NCBI RefSeq assembly: GCF_964204865.1
Contig: NC_135250.1
Coordinates: forward strand, 6,138,001 to 6,202,000
DNA length: 64,000 bases
Direction: 5' to 3'
Source of the DNA: Styela clava
Lineage: Eukaryota; Chordata; Ascidiacea; Stolidobranchia; Styelidae
This document shows, piece after piece, positions 1-11,627 of this stretch. A program made the translations under genes and the position numbers. Under the pieces are notes generated by a model. That model worked only from the letters and a program-made list of their open reading frames with translations, did no database searches and was not told the DNA's origin. The stretch's first letter is position 1; every line of letters starts with the position of its first letter.

Positions 1-340
1 TATAAAGAAAGATAGTTAACAATACACTTTCCTGTTTTAATCATTGCTAAATTATCAGTATATATGATCTTTGTGTGTATGTAATTCCTTTTGTTTGAGC
101 CCATCTCAAAATTAGTAGCATTAATGTACTGTGGCACCGATGCTGTCTGTTTTATTATTTATGCCCATTATGAACCTTCATTCATATTCATAATGAGTTG
201 TCTGTCATGCTTAAAATATTAACCCTAAATTCCTCTGCTAGTCATTTATTTATATTTTAGGAGTGGTATTTTATGTGTTATGCTACCTCTATTTTTCAAT
301 CATGTATTCACTAATTAAATTCCATATCACATTTCAACAG

Positions 341-411
341 GTTTCAGCAACTGAATATGCACCTACTGATGAAATCACAACCACACAAATGACAAAGACA
401 AGAGTTACAAG
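341..411 (+). CDS. Internal exon of a partial gene (Thr-rich tail protein), exon a
   Basis: This is the first exon visible of a gene whose 5' part lies left of the window. It follows a pyrimidine-rich stretch ending in CAG at 338-340 and is followed by a GTTTGT donor at 412. It encodes 23 codons plus two bases, starting VSATEYAPTDEITTTQ, and is rich in Thr. The two leftover bases join the next exon to make an Arg codon, which keeps the frame open. I do not recognise the family. The composition resembles disordered C-terminal tails of cytoskeletal proteins, but that is only an impression. Confidence 0.6.
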
Positions 412-762
412 GTTTGTGTTATAGGATTTTCATTATTATCTCAGGGAGAGAAATGTGAATATGATGACTTTTTCATATGGTGAACCACAGCCCCTCACCC
501 TGTCACCAGTCCATGCCGTTAATGCAAACAGTTACCCAGTTATTCGTTTCAGATACATGGACTGTATGGTGATGCAAGTTGTGACCAACCAGCAGTTATG
601 TAAACTACCTTATGACAGCGTCCAGTAACCCTCTTGCATATGATTATATCCCACGAGCCTCGAACTAGTGCGATGGAAAGCGTGTTTCTAACGTTTAGCA
701 CGATGCTTGAATATTGCAAGAAGATTCATAACAATTTTATTTACCACTTCTTTTAACTTTAG

Positions 763-874
763 ATATCGACATAAAGAAGGTCAAGCAGAACCAGAAGTGA
801 AAACAATGGAATTTGATGGAAGATTATCACAACAAGAACTTCAAAAAATGGCAGAAGAAGGAGGCAGATTAGAA
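763..874 (+). CDS. Internal exon of the partial gene, exon b
   Basis: The acceptor is a T-rich tract ending TTTAG at 758-762, and the donor is GTAATT at 875. With the two bases carried over from exon a it gives 38 complete codons, so it ends in phase 0. The peptide contains the segment EFDGRLSQQELQKMAEEGGR, which looks helical and charged. An open reading frame reaches upstream to an ATG at 707, but that ATG sits in the intron before the acceptor and is not used in this model. Family unknown. Confidence 0.6.
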
Positions 875-1888
875 GTAATTTATCTTTTTACATTTCAAAT
901 ATCAAACCCAAAATAAAAATCACTTCTTATTTTATTTTCATGCAATTTTGCTCAAAGCAAGGGCCCTAGAAATAGTGATAGAAAAGTTACAATGGACCAC
1001 AGATGCTCTGACAGCTGTATGAGATTCTCCCTGGGGAAATAGTGATTGACTTAATATTTGAAAAATTTTAGCTGGGCTAGGTTTATTTGACCCTTTCGAA
1101 CCAGGAAGATCAGCTTTTTCAGAAATAGTAGCTTAACATATCAGTAGCTACCTGACCAGTTTATTTCTATCAAAAAATTCCTCTTTTCTGAACTAATTTT
1201 TCATTCAATAAATCTTTCACAGAGAACACGGTCCCCTCTCCAGGTAATTTGAGAATTGAATATTGGAGTGTTATATTTTTTGTAACTGTGAATGAGATGC
1301 ACAAAAATATATTTTGACACTATTCTTGTTTTTGTTCTATTTCTTCAATTTTGTATTATTTCTCGTTATGTGCTGTATTTGTGCTGCACAAAAACTTTCC
1401 TAGAAATTGTTGTTGTCGTAATGAGCATGTCATTAAGTGTCAGAAAACAAATACAGTAAAAAAAATTGTGATTTTTATAAACTAGTTTAAGAAATATGAT
1501 TTTTTGACTGTATGATTTTGATAAAGTATTATTTGTTTTCTGGCATGCATTCAATATTGAATTTATATCAGTGTTTCTGGCAAGCAGCAAGCTGTGTTGC
1601 AATATTTTTTGGGCAACAAATATAAAATTTTCAACTTGACTTCAACTTGAATATTTTTGTAGTATAAGTCCATGAAAACAATTTTATTTTGTGTTATTTC
1701 CGAACATAAATTGAATTTTAATGTAAAAATAATCTTCAAAATAATCCACTTTCTTGATTTTTTTATATAAATATTCAACATGAAATGATCAAAATTTTAA
1801 AATAAATTATGAATGTATCACTATTTATCACATTATCAATAACTAACATAAAATTACTCAACAAACCTATTTATATTTATTACTAAAG

Positions 1889-2107
1889 GTGCAAGTTGTT
1901 ACCTACAACACCACACAAAGGAAGCAGACTGGCGGAGGAATGCAAAGTTATCAAGAAGTAGATTCCGGACAGTATAGTCAACAACAACAGCAACAATATC
2001 GTTATCAAGAAATGGATCCAGAATATCGAAGCGATTCTAGAAAAGAAGTTCATCAAGATGTTGAAGAGTTTACGGATGTTCAAGAAAGCAAAGAGGGTGA
2101 TGCAGAT
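1889..2107 (+). CDS. Internal exon of the partial gene, exon c (Gln-rich)
   Basis: The exon lies between an AG at 1887-1888 and a strong GTAAGT donor at 2108. It is 219 bases, exactly 73 codons, in phase 0 at both ends. It encodes a polar region with a polyglutamine run (QQQQQQ) and then acidic residues (DVEEFTDVQESKEGD). The segment before the acceptor is AT-rich intron. Being symmetric, the exon could be skipped without shifting the frame. Confidence 0.6.
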
Positions 2108-2541
2108 GTAAGTAAAATAATCTTAAGCATATTTCTGCGTTTGCTCAAAATAAGTTACCGATGACCACATCCTAAACGCCAAGAGATACTGTGAATATAC
2201 ATATTCATGATGATGCATTATCTGTTATTAAGTACCGATTAATTTTTTGAAGAACCTTTGTTCAACACAAGGTACTCACTCAGTCAGTACACACTTCGAA
2301 GATTGATCTCGGAGTGTGAAGATACCGGAGATCATTCAATCACCAAGGGATTAATTAATAAAACTCGTATAAACTGTGATTCAGCTTGACTATTGACTTA
2401 TGGTGTTGGACTGTTCAATACCAGTTGTTTGTTTATTGGCCTTTGACCCTGTATAGAAGCATCTTCAAAATCATATATTTCACCATCTCTGCATTTCGTT
2501 AACTAGGCCATCAATATACTGACATTATCTTTTCTTTACAG

Positions 2542-2646
2542 GTCACAACAATTACAAAGACATACAAAACAACAACTACAGAACGTCAGCATGATACCAG
2601 ATCCGGAGTTCGAAAAGTTGTGCTCAGTCCACAACCGAAAAAATGA
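2542..2646 (+). CDS. Terminal coding exon of the partial gene, exon d
   Basis: A pyrimidine-rich acceptor (TTTTCTTTACAG, ending 2541) leads into 34 codons and a TGA at 2644-2646. The peptide is basic and Thr-rich (VTTITKTYKTTTTE) and ends VVLSPQPKK. The joined visible tail is about 168 residues, with no globular domain, membrane segment or signal that I can see. The likely 3' UTR is AT-rich; the nearest clear AATAAA is at 4015-4020, with weaker variants around 2794. The gene could encode a cytoskeletal linker, but the visible part does not settle this. Confidence 0.6.
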   Translation, partial: VTTITKTYKTTTTERQHDTRSGVRKVVLSPQPKK

Positions 2647-5600
2647 GAAAGAAAATTTAAAGACTCCGACTACAAAATTTGTATCTAATCATTGTAAACC
2701 CTATTTTAAAATTTCAGTAATGGTTCCAATTGCACTTAAGCCATGATATTGGTACACAATGTATTTGTTATTGAGATGTAATATATTTCAAATTAAATAT
2801 AAACTATTTTGAATGGATAAACTTCAGTTGGAAGATATGAATAAGAATAACTTGACACTATTCATGGTATAAAAGTGTCATTTTTTTAATAATACTATAA
2901 CGTGAGATATCTTTTTTAATAACTATTGAGTTTTTTTTTAACTCGCAAGCCGTATAGCCTGTCTTTTGTGTCAGCTAGGTCAAATTTATATATATTGGTG
3001 AAAAACAACTGTTGAAACATACGGTTTTGTTACAATTAGACTCTTGAAAAAAATTTGAATTAACATTTTCCTATTATTTTTCTATAATGCTACTCATATT
3101 TTCAAAATTTGATTTTGGAATTTTTTAATTATGAAACCACTTCGCCATTTTGGGTTAAAAATGAACACTTTTTATAGTCAATTTTTTCATAATGCCTTGT
3201 ATAAGTGCCTAAATCTATGTTTCTTGCCTTATATAATTACAATATATGGCAACTCAAATTGTAAATGAAAATGAACTTTATTTTTGAAATTTTATAATTG
3301 TATTCAGTAATTTGAATAATTTTTTGCAAGAATAACTGAATTGTAATTTTTTCATTTTTTTTTTTCTGTATTCAAATTTATCATGATTTTTCAGAGAATA
3401 ACAAGTATATATATAAAAAAAATTAAATAACATTGAAAATGCATCAATTATTCTGTCAACATGAATTAGGTTTTTTATACTATACTCAATTTTCGTTTCA
3501 AGGGCTGTTTGCATTAGGTTGAATTACTACTGAATTTTATTAAATTTATGCTTTTTTATAACAGTGTGATTTAAGTTTCGAAAATACAAAAATTTTGTTT
3601 TATTCCATCGTCAACAAAAGTGTTTTTATTTAGAAAATTCACTCTAAAAAACAGTTTTAGTACACATTACATTTTTCTGTATATTTACATTTTTGTATTA
3701 TTTGGGGTGCGATTGAACATAATATAAATCATTTGTGTAAGTTTTGAAAAAAATCAGATCTATTTTTTCTCTAAAAATTAAGTATTGAAAAATTCATATA
3801 TTAAATCAAAAATATAAATATATTTTCATCTTATCTTGATTTAAAAACTTTGAACCTGGAAATTATCATCATCATTATATCTTTTATTTTCAACCATATT
3901 ACACCACACTTGTTTTGCTTGTAACTTGCTATTATTCATTTTGTTTTATGCTTCGTATATACTGCTATATTGCATGCTTATTTTTCATCTAATGTGCATG
4001 TACTGCGGTGTCAAAATAAACTTCTAAAACGAAAGAATTGTATTTTATAAATCTTGTCTAGAAGGTCGGCGGAAATACGCGTTGCAATAGTGTTTCCATA
4101 TGTTATAAAAAAAAGTGTTTTTGTGAAAAATAGAACAGCTAATAATAATTGGGCAAAATAAAATATTGGTTCGAGAAGAAGTTTGAAAAAATGAATTAAT
4201 AGCTCCCAGGGTATCATACCCACAAATAGCATCATCCGATTTGAAAAAGGTAAAATGAGTATAAAGAATTATCGAACGAAAAAATATGTTTATGATTGAA
4301 AATCAAATGTTAAGTATCACACATATATATATATATATAAAATTTACAGTTTAATCGAATTTTCTGCCTCTTGATAAGGATTATATATTCATATCTCGGG
4401 AATGAATTAGACAAGTAGAAATAAATATTGATTGAAAATTAGGCAAAACATGTTAATATCTTAACGATTTACTAACAGTAAAATTACGTGTTCAGGTTAT
4501 TCGTGGGATTCGTCACGTTCCGAATATACTTGAAGTGTTGAAAAACAATAACAGTAGCTTTGGATTGTATCTAATAGCCCGAGATTCGGGTTGTTTCTCT
4601 CCGGCGATTGGTCAAAATTGCCGAAAAACAACAAGCCCACAAACGTATCGTTGACGTGTTGCTGAAAAGGCATTTTTAATTTCAAATTTAATAATCAGCA
4701 TTCAAAACCTCAATATTGACCTTGTTATAATAAAACCTCTATAAAATATGGGTCGCGACAATGGTGGCTTGAGAATAGGTTCATGCGATTGCAAAAATGG
4801 TAACTTATTTGCTGTTCTAAACTTTGTTTAATCGCCGATAGAAAACTAACAATGGTTAGCGTTTTGTTTGATCTTCAGCCGGCAAGCAAGCAGCTTCATA
4901 ATTGAGTCTAGTGATAATGTTAAAAAAACTAATAGAAATCATTCGACGCGGACAGCACATATAACGTCTGTGCTAATAAAGTAGAGACATAGAAGTGTAA
5001 AGCAGTCTAGGATCAGTATATTTTGTGAGATGACATGGCCTGTGTGTTTCATGAGCATTGAATTGAAGGATGTTGACCAAATTTATTTTCTGACGCAAAA
5101 TGTTTAGCACATTGTGGGACTGGGCGCATATTAAAAAAAAACATTTAAAAAAAAGCCGTTGCTGAGCTGCATATAAAACGCTATCTGCGTGCCTTAATTC
5201 GGTCGGAGTCCAAAATCGAGTTGGAAACGGTTCATATTTGAAGCTTTTGAGATATCGTGAGTTTTACAGTAACTCACATGCAAAAATCTTCAGTATAGGA
5301 ATCCTATCAAGCAATTTTGCAGCCTCGAATTTTCATCGCCGCAACATTGCCGTGTCGACCAGTAAATGGGTTATATTGGTGTGCATTGCTGACTGTGCAA
5401 ATCATGAAAAATCGCCATTGTTGTTTGGACACAACGTTCATATGTGGACAATCGAATATATTGACTTACGAGTATAACGTAGATCGACGTACGAATATGT
5501 CATAATAGCAAACATGGCCGCTCGACCACAACAACTGTGCGGTTCGTCACGTACGCTTATTGTCGACATCGCCATATTTCCAGAATAACGATTACCGCAG

Positions 5601-6305
5601 TCGATGCCGATATGCCTGCCGTCGCATTGTTGCATCAGCATGCATACGCGAGTTATTCTGTTCAACTGTTTGCTGATCTAACGTACACAACAACCTAGAA
5701 ACGACTAGTCAAAGTAGTTTACCACTGGGCCACATCATATAGGTACAGAAACAGTTTCAGTAAAGAACAATCGGGAACATAGTCTTTGCTATGTATGCTC
5801 GCAGTTGAACGAGGTCGTTATTTTATTGAATTTCATATTTACCGAAAATATCTAGATTGATATCTTTGCGTTGTCCAGAATCAGTAATCAAAAAATACTG
5901 TACGCGTCTGCGATCAACGTACCGTAGGTGGCGTAGTAAGTAGCCTGGAAATATTGAAAAGATTAGCAATCGATCTACCCCGGTTTGGCGCCACAAAGTA
6001 CGTAAACATCACTAATTTTTACGAACAGCTAGAGTCGGGTTATTGAGATCAAAATCGTCGCTGCACTAATTACCGACATGTCTCCGGTTTCAAATGCAAT
6101 ATTAATATCCTTCCTCTGAAGTAAAACGAGCATTATTCCAAGCCACATGTTTTATTCATCTAACAGAAAGCGATTATAATTTAAAGCCGTCTACCAACGG
6201 CGGTTAAAATCTATTTGACGAGGGATATGCAATGTACAGTGTAGTCTGTAGTGTAATATGACGCGACAATCAATTTTGTGTGCGTAAATATGCACTGTAG
6301 TGGAG
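2647..6305. other. 3' UTR and intergenic DNA between the partial gene and the USP cluster
   Basis: No convincing gene. The first 1.4 kb is very AT-rich with many homopolymer T runs and contains AATAAA at 4015-4020, a plausible polyadenylation signal for the upstream gene. A short TA repeat lies near 4322-4338. The stretch from about 5150 to 6100 is visibly richer in G+C and has overlapping short open frames on both strands; none has a recognisable motif, and I treat them as chance. Confidence 0.5.
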
Positions 6306-6313
6306 TATATAAG
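6306..6313 (+). promoter_or_regulatory. Possible TATA box upstream of the first USP gene
   Basis: TATATAAG followed by a more GC-rich stretch, about 550 bases before the 3' splice site that precedes the first USP coding exon. It would fit a promoter driving a short non-coding first exon. There is no transcript evidence, and TATA-like strings are common in DNA this AT-rich. Confidence 0.2.
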
Positions 6314-6901
6314 GGCGTGTGAGCAGCACCTACCACCGCAAGGTTTACCTTTGAAGAGTAGTCTAGATACGGCCCCTGATTTATAAATTTCAGTGTTAGC
6401 TATACTCCATAAACTTAAGTTACTAACCATTCGCGATCTGACAAAGTCTCAGTTTTATTTAAAGGTTACATTTCCCGTCCCTTGTAATATTAAATATGAT
6501 TTAAATTAATTTGATTAGGAGGTGTAGAGGTAATTATTTGCCGTATGAAAAGACATCTGTAGACCTACGTCGTTTGTGTATTGCGTGCCGTGAAATTTAT
6601 TAGGAATAACAACTAGTTTCAGACATTTTTGTCGATTTATTCGTACTTTAATGCACAAGTTAATTAGAGGGGATATCCACCGCCCGCTGATTTTGTTCGC
6701 CATTTCTGGCCATTTAAAAGTACATTTTGTTTAATAAGACGTATCTCTTTTTGATCCAAACAATATCAGAATTATTTCTGATGTTGTCTTTGAGTATGTG
6801 GATATGAAATATTACTAAGTAAGTTTCCAAATATTCAAATTATATATTTTCTAGGCAAAATTTGTAGAATATAAAAGGAGGCAGAAATAGAAATTACAAA
6901 A

Positions 6902-7417
6902 ATGGCAGAATACACCGAACTCGAAAACCAGGAAGAAGACGGAGGTTTAAGAATCATGGTTTGCGTTGACGGGAGCAACCACGCTGATGCAGCTTTCGAT
7001 TTTTACGTGGGAAATTTCCATAGACCAGAAAACAGAGTAATATTTATCCACGTGGCAAATTTAATCATGCCGTCGAATATCTACACCGGCGGAATGGGTG
7101 TTATGATACCCTCAGGTCCTTCTCAAGACGATGTCCAAAAAGAACGAAAACGAGTCAAAGAGCTGAAAGAAAAATACCACGAAAAATGCGTGCAAATGGG
7201 GGTCAAAAAACACGAGTTTGTGGCTTTTATGGAAGGAGATCATGGACTTGGAGCAACCATTGTCGACGCAGCAAAGAAGCGCAGTGTAAATACTATCGTG
7301 TGCGGGTGCAGAGGTCTTGGGGCCATAAGAAGAACCATACTTGGATCTGTGAGCGACTACGTTCTTCATCATAGCCATGTTCCAACTCTGATTTGCCCGA
7401 AAAAGTCCCGGAACTGA
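6902..7417 (+). CDS. Universal stress protein (USP-A domain), copy 1
   Basis: A single-domain USP of 171 residues. USPs are small alpha/beta Rossmann-like proteins, many of which bind ATP or AMP and rise under stress; the physiological role in animals is poorly defined. The N-terminal strand carries the conserved Asp in VCVDGS (about residues 21-25). The ATP-binding signature G-x2-G-x9-G-S is intact: G135, G138, G148, S149. The C-terminal strand reads HVPTLICPK. Between lies a charged helix (about 77-96) typical of eukaryotic members. The ATG has A at -3 and G at +4, and a 3' splice-site consensus ends at 6854, 47 bases upstream, so the coding region is one exon with a spliced leader or 5'-UTR intron. 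An ATTAAA at 7572-7577 may be the poly(A) signal. First of four same-strand copies. Confidence 0.92.
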   Translation: MAEYTELENQEEDGGLRIMVCVDGSNHADAAFDFYVGNFHRPENRVIFIHVANLIMPSNIYTGGMGVMIPSGPSQDDVQKERKRVKELKEKYHEKCVQMGVKKHEFVAFMEGDHGLGATIVDAAKKRSVNTIVCGCRGLGAIRRTILGSVSDYVLHHSHVPTLICPKKSRN

Positions 7418-9713
7418 TTTTTAACATATTAATGAAACGCAGAGATGAGTGTTCACTATATTTTCTTCGACTGTTAAAGGGAATTGTGCTTATATTATGT
7501 GCTTGTCCATTTAAAGTGATGAATTTGAAATGGGTTGTGGTTGTATAAATTGATGAAGTAAGTTTTATTTTATTAAACCACATCAGTCATAAATTCTAAA
7601 TTGATATTCATTAGCAATTTATTGCCTAATCTGCTAGTATGTTAGGGAGACTGTAATTCACCATAAATTGCACTCGCGTCTTAATATATACCCAAATCCT
7701 TATTGTATACTAAGCATATTTAACAAGATCATGAATCTGCGTTGCGGACTCTGAATTTTATCGTGGTATTAGCAAATTTTCGTTGATTTATATATTGCAA
7801 AACATCACTGAATTCATTACTTTTTATCTTCGTATCTGCAATGATCGTGACAATATGACAATACAGCTTCAAAATCCTGCTCTTTCTTAGATAGAGAAAA
7901 TAATTAAAAGCACTTCCGACTTATAGATGATGATATCCATGAGAAATTATTTTTTTGTTAATAAATTCATCTTAGGCCTATTTACACTGACAAAGAAAAA
8001 AGGTGATAAAATGTAATATTTTCATCACGCTCCCTTTTTGAAATGACAATTTTTTGAAGCCCGGCAAACAATTTGGGCGCATACCTTTCTATAATTACAT
8101 CCTCGAAAATTAATTTGATGAATATATCGTACAATTTGAAAATTTGTAACAATGATGATTTGGATAAATTTTATTTCTTCGATGATTTTTCAGATTAATA
8201 AATCGTGCTAAGTTACTGACTCCTACAATCCGATACTTACATCGTAATGTTTGTTACTCGAATATCTGTGATAAACCTTTTTTTGTCTTATTGCACCTCA
8301 TTCTATTTTACCCGTGATATTGAACTGTGCAAACTGCAAATACCATTCTAGTTTTTTTTATACCATTTGTTCAGACCGTATTTTTTCGCATGCTATCAGT
8401 AATTGAGTATTATGTGTTTGGAAATAAAAATCAATTTTAAAAAAACAACGTCAATAAGGTGATTTGTTTATTTTGTACTCAATTTGATTGTTTTATTGTT
8501 TCAGAATTTTGCAGTTACCTTAGATTAATTTGGTGTCTAAAAAAGCGGAGTTTTGGGAACTAATCTCTGCCAACTGAGTGTCAAAAAATGGACACAATTT
8601 TACAACGGTATACTCGATATACGAACAAATATAAAAATTTAGCAAGCATCTGAACTACCCGACTCCAAGGCATTATAATATCCGACTCCGGGTTGACAAA
8701 TATTTGACGCCAACTACAGCACTAACAACAGAGTTCAGAAATCTCTGGCACTGAGAAACTCCTTTAAATTTTAGTAAATAATTTCGACTCAAAGTTCGTT
8801 CAGCAACTCCGAATATGTGAGAATTTTGTCTCCTTGACCACAGACCTGGTTATAGTGGCAACAAGTATATATATATATCGATTACAAACTGGTGTCCTCA
8901 CAAATGTTCTGATTGCATGTGGATTGGATTTAATCCAACATTAATTTAAGGTGTAAGAACCACATATATTTCGATGCCGGTTAAACGTATAGGTAAACAC
9001 TAACACGAGCATGATGCGTTTATTTACTCTGAGAATTCTATCATATAAAGTAGAAATATGTGGCGACATAAAAGTTTGGCGTTGAACGTTTGTTTGATGT
9101 TTAATCTATATTGACTCAGTCAAACCATTTACTATTCAGATAAGAGATGATGTACTAATGACTTGTCATATGTGAACCTATTAGAATAAAGGTTTTACAG
9201 CCAAATGTGTGTCTGCATGAAATTTTATCCTTTTTATATGTATATATATCTATATAGCTTGTATATATAGTGGTGGACGTATAGATTAATTTCAGATTGA
9301 CTTAGATCGAACTTTAGCTGAGCCACGACGATCATTTAGCTGTTAGCAGAGCTGTGCGGCCTGTTTTTGCTGGTATTGGGACTTAACAGGAGTCGTGATT
9401 TCAAATAAATTCCTCGCCTGGACCAAAATTAAATTCCGAAATTCCCCGATTCTGTAATTTAAGTAAAATTGAAATAAAACAGCTTCCAACGCTAAGGTTT
9501 CAATAGGAAAAATTTTGTTATCATAGGGGCCTGCCTGAAGTGTAATGAACGTCCAATTTTTCCAAACCTGAGTCAGAAGCCAAAGTTTGAGTCAAAATTA
9601 TAACCAACCCGGACTCAAGTTTTTCTCTGGCTCGAGGTCATATAGAATGTTTTCTCATCAGTCCTGGTTTTGAATTATTCTGAACTAGAACTTGTTATTA
9701 ACTTATAATACAG
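7418..9713. other. Intergenic DNA between USP copies 1 and 2
   Basis: No gene seen. Fragments around 8660-8700 and 9370-9620 contain degenerate GACTCC/GGAGTC-rich strings that also occur near 43110-43170, probably remnants of one dispersed repeat. Short TA-rich runs lie near 8867-8880 and 9235-9270. Confidence 0.4.
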
Positions 9714-9751
9714 ATTTTAAAATAAAATATAAATCAGCAAAAGCATACAAA

Positions 9752-10258
9752 ATGGCGGAACAAAATGAACCTGCAACTGGAGACGAAGGAGTGATAAAGA
9801 TCATGGTTTGCGTTGACGGGAGCAAGCACGCTGAAACAGCATTTAAATTCTATGTTCAGCAATTCCACAAACCCGAAAACAAAGTTATTTTCATGCATGT
9901 TGCAAAACTGGTGATGCATTCGCATGTTTACACCGGTGCAATGGGAGTAGTACTACCAGAGGTTCCAACCAAAGATGAAGTAGAAAAAGAGAAAAAGCGG
10001 GCAAAAGAATTAAAGGAAAAATTTCACAAGTTTTGCGAGGAACTGGGAGTCCCAAAACATGAATTTGTGACGATAATGGAAGGAGAAGGAGGGCTTGGAG
10101 CTACAATCGTTGCTGCGGCAAAGAGGCGTAGTGTATCTTCGATCATTTGTGGATGCAGAGGTCTTGGGGCCATAAGAAGAACCATACTTGGATCTGTGAG
10201 CGACTACGTTCTACATCATAGTCATGTACCAACTTTGATTTGCCCCAAAGAAACATAA
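9752..10258 (+). CDS. Universal stress protein (USP-A domain), copy 2
   Basis: A 168-residue USP, the closest relative of copy 1. It has VCVDGS near the N terminus and an intact nucleotide-binding signature (GCRGLGAIRRTILGS), followed by DYVLHHSHVPTLICPK. An in-frame ATG lies 60 bases earlier at 9692, but a 3' splice-site consensus (ATACAG ending 9713) falls between the two, the extra 20 residues have no match in the other copies, and the ATG at 9752 starts MAE like copy 1 with the context AAAATGG. I therefore start at 9752. A 59-base block (10154-10212) is identical in nucleotide sequence to copy 1 (7307-7365), including synonymous sites. This suggests recent duplication or gene conversion. 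Confidence 0.92.
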   Translation: MAEQNEPATGDEGVIKIMVCVDGSKHAETAFKFYVQQFHKPENKVIFMHVAKLVMHSHVYTGAMGVVLPEVPTKDEVEKEKKRAKELKEKFHKFCEELGVPKHEFVTIMEGEGGLGATIVAAAKRRSVSSIICGCRGLGAIRRTILGSVSDYVLHHSHVPTLICPKET

Positions 10259-11071
10259 ACTCACAATGCAGAAGATTTATTTAGCATACAGAAGCTTGGT
10301 ATATTTTAATCCGAATTTATATATAACTCTTAATTTTTTCATCTCCGCATGAAAGATATATGCTGATTTTATTTTCGAAATTTTGGTGCATATGCTTAAC
10401 TATTTTCCTTAGCATGTTAGCATAGTTTGAAAACAATTCATATTTGTAAATAATCAAAACTCAATTTTTTTCCTTTTTCATTTGCGAAAATTGTATTATT
10501 ATGATGTGTTGACCATATACACTTTAATATTTTTGTAGTCCATGAGTCAACGTATAAGCACAAGTCCATAATATATATGTATTCTATTTTCCAAATAACC
10601 TATGATCTCATCTCGGTACGTTATCATTTTTAGAAGTAACACGAGTTGTATTGTTGCATCATGGTATATCTCTATACAAATTGAACTTCAGGATTCACTG
10701 TAGATTTTTGGCGCTCCCGAAGTATGTGCACCAAGATGGCGCACAACCGGAACCCTAACCTGGTACACATACTAGCATTCCAGCTTTAAATAGTGTTTTA
10801 TCCTTTGTCACTTTGAACGTTGTAGATTTATCTTGCATTCTTTTCTCCGTGCATGACTATCAGTAATACATCGGTGATTGAGATTGATAAATAGACGGGG
10901 CTTGTTCTTGGGTTAACGTATTGCAGTACAGTATTGTTCTAATATTAGTTGTTTCGTGTTTTTGGAGTACAATTTAATATTTGCTACCTACTAATTTTTT
11001 TACAAAAAATTATCAGGGTAATTTCTGTACTTTATTATTGGATGATAATACTGATCGTTTCACTGTTTTAG
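10259..11071. other. Intergenic DNA between USP copies 2 and 3
   Basis: AT-rich spacer with no gene seen. It contains one short member of the GGCGCTCC repeat family at about 10710-10793, listed separately, and an acceptor-like TTTTAG at 11066-11071 just before copy 3. Confidence 0.4.
10710..10793. repeat. Short copy of the GGCGCTCC terminal-repeat family
   Basis: It reads GGCGCTCCCGAAGTATGTGC followed by ACCAAGATGGCG, then CCCTAACCTGGTACACATAC. The two halves match the two ends of the longer copy at 16594-16822, so this looks like an internally deleted miniature element. Confidence 0.6.
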
Positions 11072-11108
11072 CTCTCTAATAATCAATAGTTTAAAAAAGT
11101 GTTGCTAA

Positions 11109-11627
11109 ATGACGGAGTACACGGAACTGGGAAGTCACGAAGCAACTGGAGGGTTAAAGGTCATGGTGTGCGTGGATGGGAGCCATAATTCGGAGCTGGC
11201 ATTTCAATATTATTTAGATCACGTGCACAAAAATGGGAACGAAGTAGTTCTTGTCCATGTTGCTGATTTGGAAATCTACCCGTCGTCCCACATATATTCT
11301 GGAGGAATGGGGATCGGGATGCCGACGGGGACGACTCACGAAATCTTGGACAAAGCAAAGAAAAAGAACAAAATTATCGAAACAAAATTCACAACCAAGT
11401 GCGAAGATTTAGGATTACACTACACTTTTTTAGCATTGCTGGAAGGAGGTCATGGACTTGGCGCAGTTCTAGTGCAGGCTGCACATGACCATAATGTAAA
11501 TGTAATTGTGATAGGGTGCAGGGGACATGGTGTGCTTCGGAGAACCATATTGGGTTCAGTGAGTGACTATGTACTGCACCATAGTCATGTTCCTACTTTG
11601 ATATGTCCACAACATGAAAAAAAGTAG
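11109..11627 (+). CDS. Universal stress protein (USP-A domain), copy 3
   Basis: A 172-residue USP with VCVDGS, the variant signature GCRGHGVLRRTILGS and the shared C terminus DYVLHHSHVPTLICP. The spacer helix region is more divergent from copies 1 and 2 (Ile/His/Tyr-rich around residues 54-72), and synonymous sites in the signature differ throughout, so this copy has not shared the recent homogenisation. A pyrimidine-rich acceptor ends at 11071, 37 bases before the ATG, so the coding region is one exon. AATAAA at 11749-11754 is a good poly(A) signal candidate. Confidence 0.92.
   Translation: MTEYTELGSHEATGGLKVMVCVDGSHNSELAFQYYLDHVHKNGNEVVLVHVADLEIYPSSHIYSGGMGIGMPTGTTHEILDKAKKKNKIIETKFTTKCEDLGLHYTFLALLEGGHGLGAVLVQAAHDHNVNVIVIGCRGHGVLRRTILGSVSDYVLHHSHVPTLICPQHEKK

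Noticed and set aside
4322..4338. TA runs (also 8867, 9235) as meaningful satellites
   Set aside because: Short simple runs expected in AT-rich DNA.
7112..7378. Minus-strand frames opposite the USP genes (also at 9734, 13859)
   Set aside because: They are mirror frames produced by codon bias of the real USP genes and do not match each other as proteins.
9692..9751. Upstream in-frame ATG for USP copy 2
   Set aside because: A splice acceptor lies between it and the ATG at 9752, and the extra residues are not seen in the other copies.
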